A DNA stretch of 64,000 nt from Lantana camara (taxonomy: Eukaryota; Streptophyta; Magnoliopsida; Lamiales; Verbenaceae), in the NCBI GenBank assembly GCA_037501455.1, contig CM074862.1:64449501-64513500 (forward strand), written 5' to 3'. How positions within the stretch are numbered: the first letter of the stretch is position 1; each line of letters begins with the position of its first letter. Of the stretch, positions 60,426 through 64,000 are shown in pieces. Under the pieces are notes generated by a model, which saw only the letters and a list, made by a program, of their open reading frames with translations, searched no databases and was not told the DNA's origin. A program made the position numbers and the translations under genes.

Positions 60426-63389
60426 ATTCTCTCCCCCTTAAGAGAATCCGTCCTCGGATTCACCCTTTCGTGTTCATCCCACGCGGGTTAGCTACTCCCC
60501 ATCAAGGACTAGTTCGAAAGAGGCCTTCAATCATAAGAGTCCTCCAACGTTGCGAAGTCACGACCCTCAACTTTCCGGAGCCTAGACACTCAAAAGAAAA
60601 TCTTAGCTTCCACTAAAATAAGTTGACAAGTAGCAAGTAGAAATGAGAGTGCCCCGTCTCTCAAACAATAACAAGAGAACCCCGTCTCTTGACAAGAAAC
60701 GAGGGAACCCTGTCCCTCGAGCAAGTAACAAGAGAACCCCGTCTCTTGACAACCCTGAGAGAATCCCCGTCTCCCACGCCCACAAAATAAAATTCAAGCA
60801 GGCACTTAGACAGACATTTACAATTAATACATAAGGAGTAGGTAGAAATATCAGTTATGCATTATTATTCACATAAAACAAATTAATAATAAGCAAGGAA
60901 TCATGTATGAAAATAATAAAATAAATGATGCTCGTGATATGCATGATTAAGTGTACCGTTTACCGTGGATGGAAGTTCTCATTTTGGTGTAGTTGATTGA
61001 GTGCTTGATTCTTTAGTTAAGGTTGCTTCTCGTTTTGTACCACCACGGTTCGATATTTCCATTCTTGATAATCACCTCAGCCCTAGTGCTCTATTCTAAC
61101 ATAATTCGTAAATCATCATTAATCACCACATCTTCATACCCGTTTTAACCTCAGATTTACCGGTTGAACCCGTCTTAAACTAATGCCCACCTTCACTTTC
61201 TGGTTTTCGAAATAAAATAAAAATCCTGGGTTTCTGTTGGGGGGGTGGTTGTGTATCCAAGCTTAAAAGACTGGCTTTGTGCTCCAAGCAAGCTCTTATC
61301 CGACAACCAGAGAGAACAGGTTTTACCATCTCCTCAACCTCCTTAATCAGAGTAAAACATTCCCCCGAAGCAAAGATCTTAATTTTTCTATTTTGAAATC
61401 CGAAAGTTGAGCTCCTACTCCATTAGAAAATAGCACGGCGGAATCATTAATACCGTTAGTATCTTTGGTTCCACGACTATTTTTAGTGGGGTTGTTTACC
61501 CTGCTTATTCAAAGAAAATTTCCATTTAAGGCAGATGTTTGATGTGAAAAAGGAACAAGGTCGTCATCCCATGAGAGTCATTCAGCAAGTACCCTAGCAT
61601 AGAAACCGAGGGAATCAAGTTCTAGTGAAACATCCTCCATTGATCCCTGAAATTTGATGACATACCCAACAACTCTGCTAAAGATTTTGAAAGAGACAAT
61701 CGATTGACTTCAATCTTCTTAGACGTGTTTACGGTGATTAGTATATTTATGGAAGCGACGCCAGCAGCACGAACGAAAGGGGCGATGCACATTTGCAGGC
61801 ATCTCTAGGGTATAAGTAACAACTTCATAAGAAAACTCTTGTTGGAGCCGATCCATTAAAACTTGGAATTGGTTCCGAGTATTAACCAAGTTGAATCCTT
61901 TCTATTTGCTGAGTCAACTGATACCCCGAGACTACACACACACCACTCAAAGGCATCCATATTCTGAGAACAGTAACAAATCAAAAATACTATTGATGAT
62001 GGGACTTTTCTTTGTATAAGAGGGAGGAAAATTTATTTTACATGATTCTGATAGAGGACTCTGGGAGGAATTGGTTTTCTTGAAGTTCCAACTCTTCCGA
62101 GTGCGGTCTAACTTCCGGTTTTAGTTTATTTCCTGGCCGCCTCTCCCCTTAAGAAAATAAAATTATCGAACTCCTTGAGCCCGTTTACCACTCCTTAGTT
62201 TTCCCAAATATAACGCCAATCCGATCTGATAACTGTAATTTCCGATATCCTCATATTGCTTCCAGAAGGTCGATATTTACAAAACCGATACCATGGCCCT
62301 AAGCAAGAAGAGTTCTTTCTCTTACCCCACTGCGTTTCCAAGATACTGACTAATTTCTGAAGGCCGGAGGAACCACTGAACATTTATCTACTTGAAACTT
62401 ATCATCATTTTCCCATATCCCAATAATCTTCCCAATAATACCTGAACATAAATTTCTTCCAATCTCTAGATTCAATATAACCCTAGTTGAGACGATAATT
62501 GAAATAGAATTGTAGAGAGAACCGAACCTGTCATAGTAAACACTAAATAATGCATGCCGATTAAAATGTTAATGTATACATGTTGCACTTATAAATAATT
62601 TTAAATGCAACACCTTAGAATGATTATATTAATTTAAAGATATATATGTATACACGAAGAAGTTTAATTAATTTACGTAATTTAAACAACACATTTAACA
62701 CATCAAGTATGAAATCTTAAATAACAAGTATGACAACATATATAAACAAGGGTAATTAATTAATAAATATGATGCACGTGTTTATGAATGCATTGAACCT
62801 GTCACCGTAGTAGGGGTAATTTTATCCCGGTACCTTTCCTTGATTGTTGTATTATAAACTTGTCTCGGATTGTTGATTATTTCTTTTTTACCCACGGTCT
62901 TCTAAATCTTCCAATTCAACCCACCATTGTTGGTAGTTCTTAAAGCCACTTCATCATTGATTTCTTGAGAACCGCCTCTTCCTTTTTGCTAGAATTCCCG
63001 GATTATACATCTTCGAAATCTCTTTTTTTTTTTTTTTTCAACCTCCCGAATCTTGTAAGTGACTTCCATGCTTGATTCCTCCTTTCTGGATCCCATCACC
63101 TGAATTTTCAACCAGATAGGAAAGATGATGACTCCCAAATCCCCGTATGAATTTTCGGCACACTTTCCTTACCCTTCCCAAGTTAGAGAGGTAGTCTTGT
63201 AATAAACTGAAATCATCAAACGATTGGCCATGGGTTGATATCATTTCCCAACCTGTAACTCACAACTTCCTTTTGAAAATAAATGCATGTGGGTAAGGCA
63301 TGCTCATGTCACACAATTGTCACTAAAACAAGAATTTAATGCAATTGGTGACAATTAATTCAGTAAAATTGACAATCAAACACATTGGA
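60426..63389 (-). other. Element D internal region (no recognisable genes)
   Basis: It begins with ATTCTCTCCCCCTTAAGAGA, a purine tract on the minus strand, followed by sequence similar to the 3' end of internal F (AATCCGTCCTCGGATTC). Next comes the hairpin array at 60644-60776. From about 60800 to 63389 I find only short open frames without motifs, a T16 run (63023-63038) and AT-rich sequence. Minus-strand frames at 62195-62383 and 63038-63244 are unidentified and may be chance. Confidence 0.65.
60644..60776. repeat. Five tandem small hairpins with constant loop
   Basis: Arms and loops: TGAGAG/CTCTCA (60644), CAAGAGA/TCTCTTG around ACCCCG (60672), CGAGGGA/TCCCTCG around ACCCTG (60700), CAAGAGA/TCTCTTG around ACCCCG (60729), TGAGAGA/TCTCCCA around ATCCCCG (60756, one mismatch). 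Start spacing is 27-29 bp. The arms vary but stay complementary. Confidence 0.75.
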
Positions 63390-64000
63390 TGTAGCACCCC
63401 TTTACGTAGAGATGCCACACCCCCGCACTACAGGTCGATCCACATACGAAATGGATAGTCCGTACATGAATCAACCTGCAGCGAACGGGACTAACTCACA
63501 AATGACATATCAAAAGGTATAAAAGTAAAGCGGAAGCATGCTATGTCATTGTTCTTTTATCAAGTAGTTCACATCTCAATTTTACATATCAATACTTTAT
63601 CATCTCCTAAGATAAATAACAAATAGTATTGACAACAGTTCCTTTGAAATGATAAATAAATAAATAAAATGCACTGTGCGGCTCGAATGCAAGGACTCGA
63701 CTCAGCTCGATTCCCGCTTAGAGTGTACCTGCAAGAACACTGCATATATATCGATTTCCCAAATATCGCCATCACTCCCATAACCCCCTCACTCCAATAA
63801 ACACCATCACCGTAATGAACTCCATCAGTCCGATCATTCCATCACTCCAATAACGGGAAGGTTGCGAGCCTTCACCATTCACGGTAGCACTGTAACACGA
63901 TAATCACGATAAAGCATCTTCAAGGTAAGGGGAACCTAAATGGAATGGCCCTTCCTTGTCGATACACATTCATGCTACGCACGTTAGGATTGATGATTCC
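63390..64000. repeat. Second LTR of element D, cut by window edge
   Basis: TGTAGCACCCCTTTACGTAG matches the LTR start at 57817 and continues with the same block order up to the window end. This is the element's 5' LTR on the minus strand. The upstream neighbour CACATTGGA does not resemble a primer-binding site. Confidence 0.85.

Larger units (their letters stand above)
57817..64000 (-). mobile_element. Gypsy element D, right end beyond the window
   Basis: Left LTR 57817-60425, internal 60426-63389, start of a second LTR at 63390. The purine tract next to the left LTR shows minus-strand orientation. The internal region has no recognisable gag or pol and no tRNA primer site next to 63390, so it is a non-autonomous or rearranged element. 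GAAAA precedes 57817; the matching right flank is not in the window. Confidence 0.8.

Noticed and set aside
60644..60776. Tandem hairpins as a CRISPR or tRNA array
   Set aside because: Units are under 30 bp with changing arms and no tRNA-like fold; they lie in a retrotransposon interior.
63023..63038. T16 run as a poly(A) tail of a minus-strand retrogene or LINE
   Set aside because: No target duplication and no coding sequence is seen on the expected side; a simple homopolymer is sufficient.
62195..63244. Short minus-strand frames in the D interior as captured host exons
   Set aside because: No domain, splice pattern or codon signal supports this; a protein search would be needed.

Overview
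This is nuclear DNA of a flowering plant (a eudicot seems more likely, but the species cannot be told from the sequence). I find no host gene, tRNA or rRNA. Essentially all of the 64 kb is transposable elements, nested several layers deep. The basis is plant-type Ty3/gypsy (Tekay/Del-like chromovirus) and Ty1/copia polyproteins, primer-binding sites matching plant initiator tRNA-Met, a plant hAT transposase, a MULE transposase, and AT-rich LTRs of 2 to 4 kb.

The oldest layer is a Mutator-like (MULE) transposase gene on the + strand, decayed and split into pieces at 1536-1636, 3693-5245, 8773-9543 and 57807-57816. Its reading frame can be followed across three of the insertion scars. It is interrupted by: (1) a solo gypsy LTR of family D, 1637-3692, target duplication GTAGT; (2) a hAT transposon, 5246-8772, with 8-bp flanks CTCAAAAC/CTCAGAAC; (3) gypsy element C, 9544-57801, target duplication ATTTC on both sides, swollen to 48 kb by later insertions; (4) a second family-D gypsy element from 57817 past the right edge. 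A partial copia LTR lies left of it (1-1535).

Inside C, between its LTRs (9544-12854 and 38742-57801), lies a gypsy block A/B on the minus strand: LTR 13089-16723, internal A, LTR 31469-35102, internal B cut off at about 37929. The middle LTR is shared by the two internal regions. Internal A was then hit by an almost intact + strand copia element E (21303-31416; 1933-bp LTRs that are nearly identical). The right-hand LTR of C holds a solo-LTR-like element G (40286-56070, target duplication CATAA), and G holds gypsy element F (40755-52530, target duplication ATTTT). LTR divergence judged by eye (E and F low, A higher, C highest) agrees with the nesting order.

No element looks fully coding-competent. 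E is closest, with one in-frame stop plus three suspicious substitutions; F has four stops and a frameshift; A, B, hAT and MULE are pseudogenes. The most interesting signals are structural. Four stem-loops in the E leader have an almost constant 17-18 nt head on stems whose sequence changes while pairing is kept. Five tandem hairpins in D have a constant loop and changing arms. GC-rich dyad pairs spaced about 31 bp occur in three gypsy LTR families, and small stem-loops are conserved between otherwise different LTR families.
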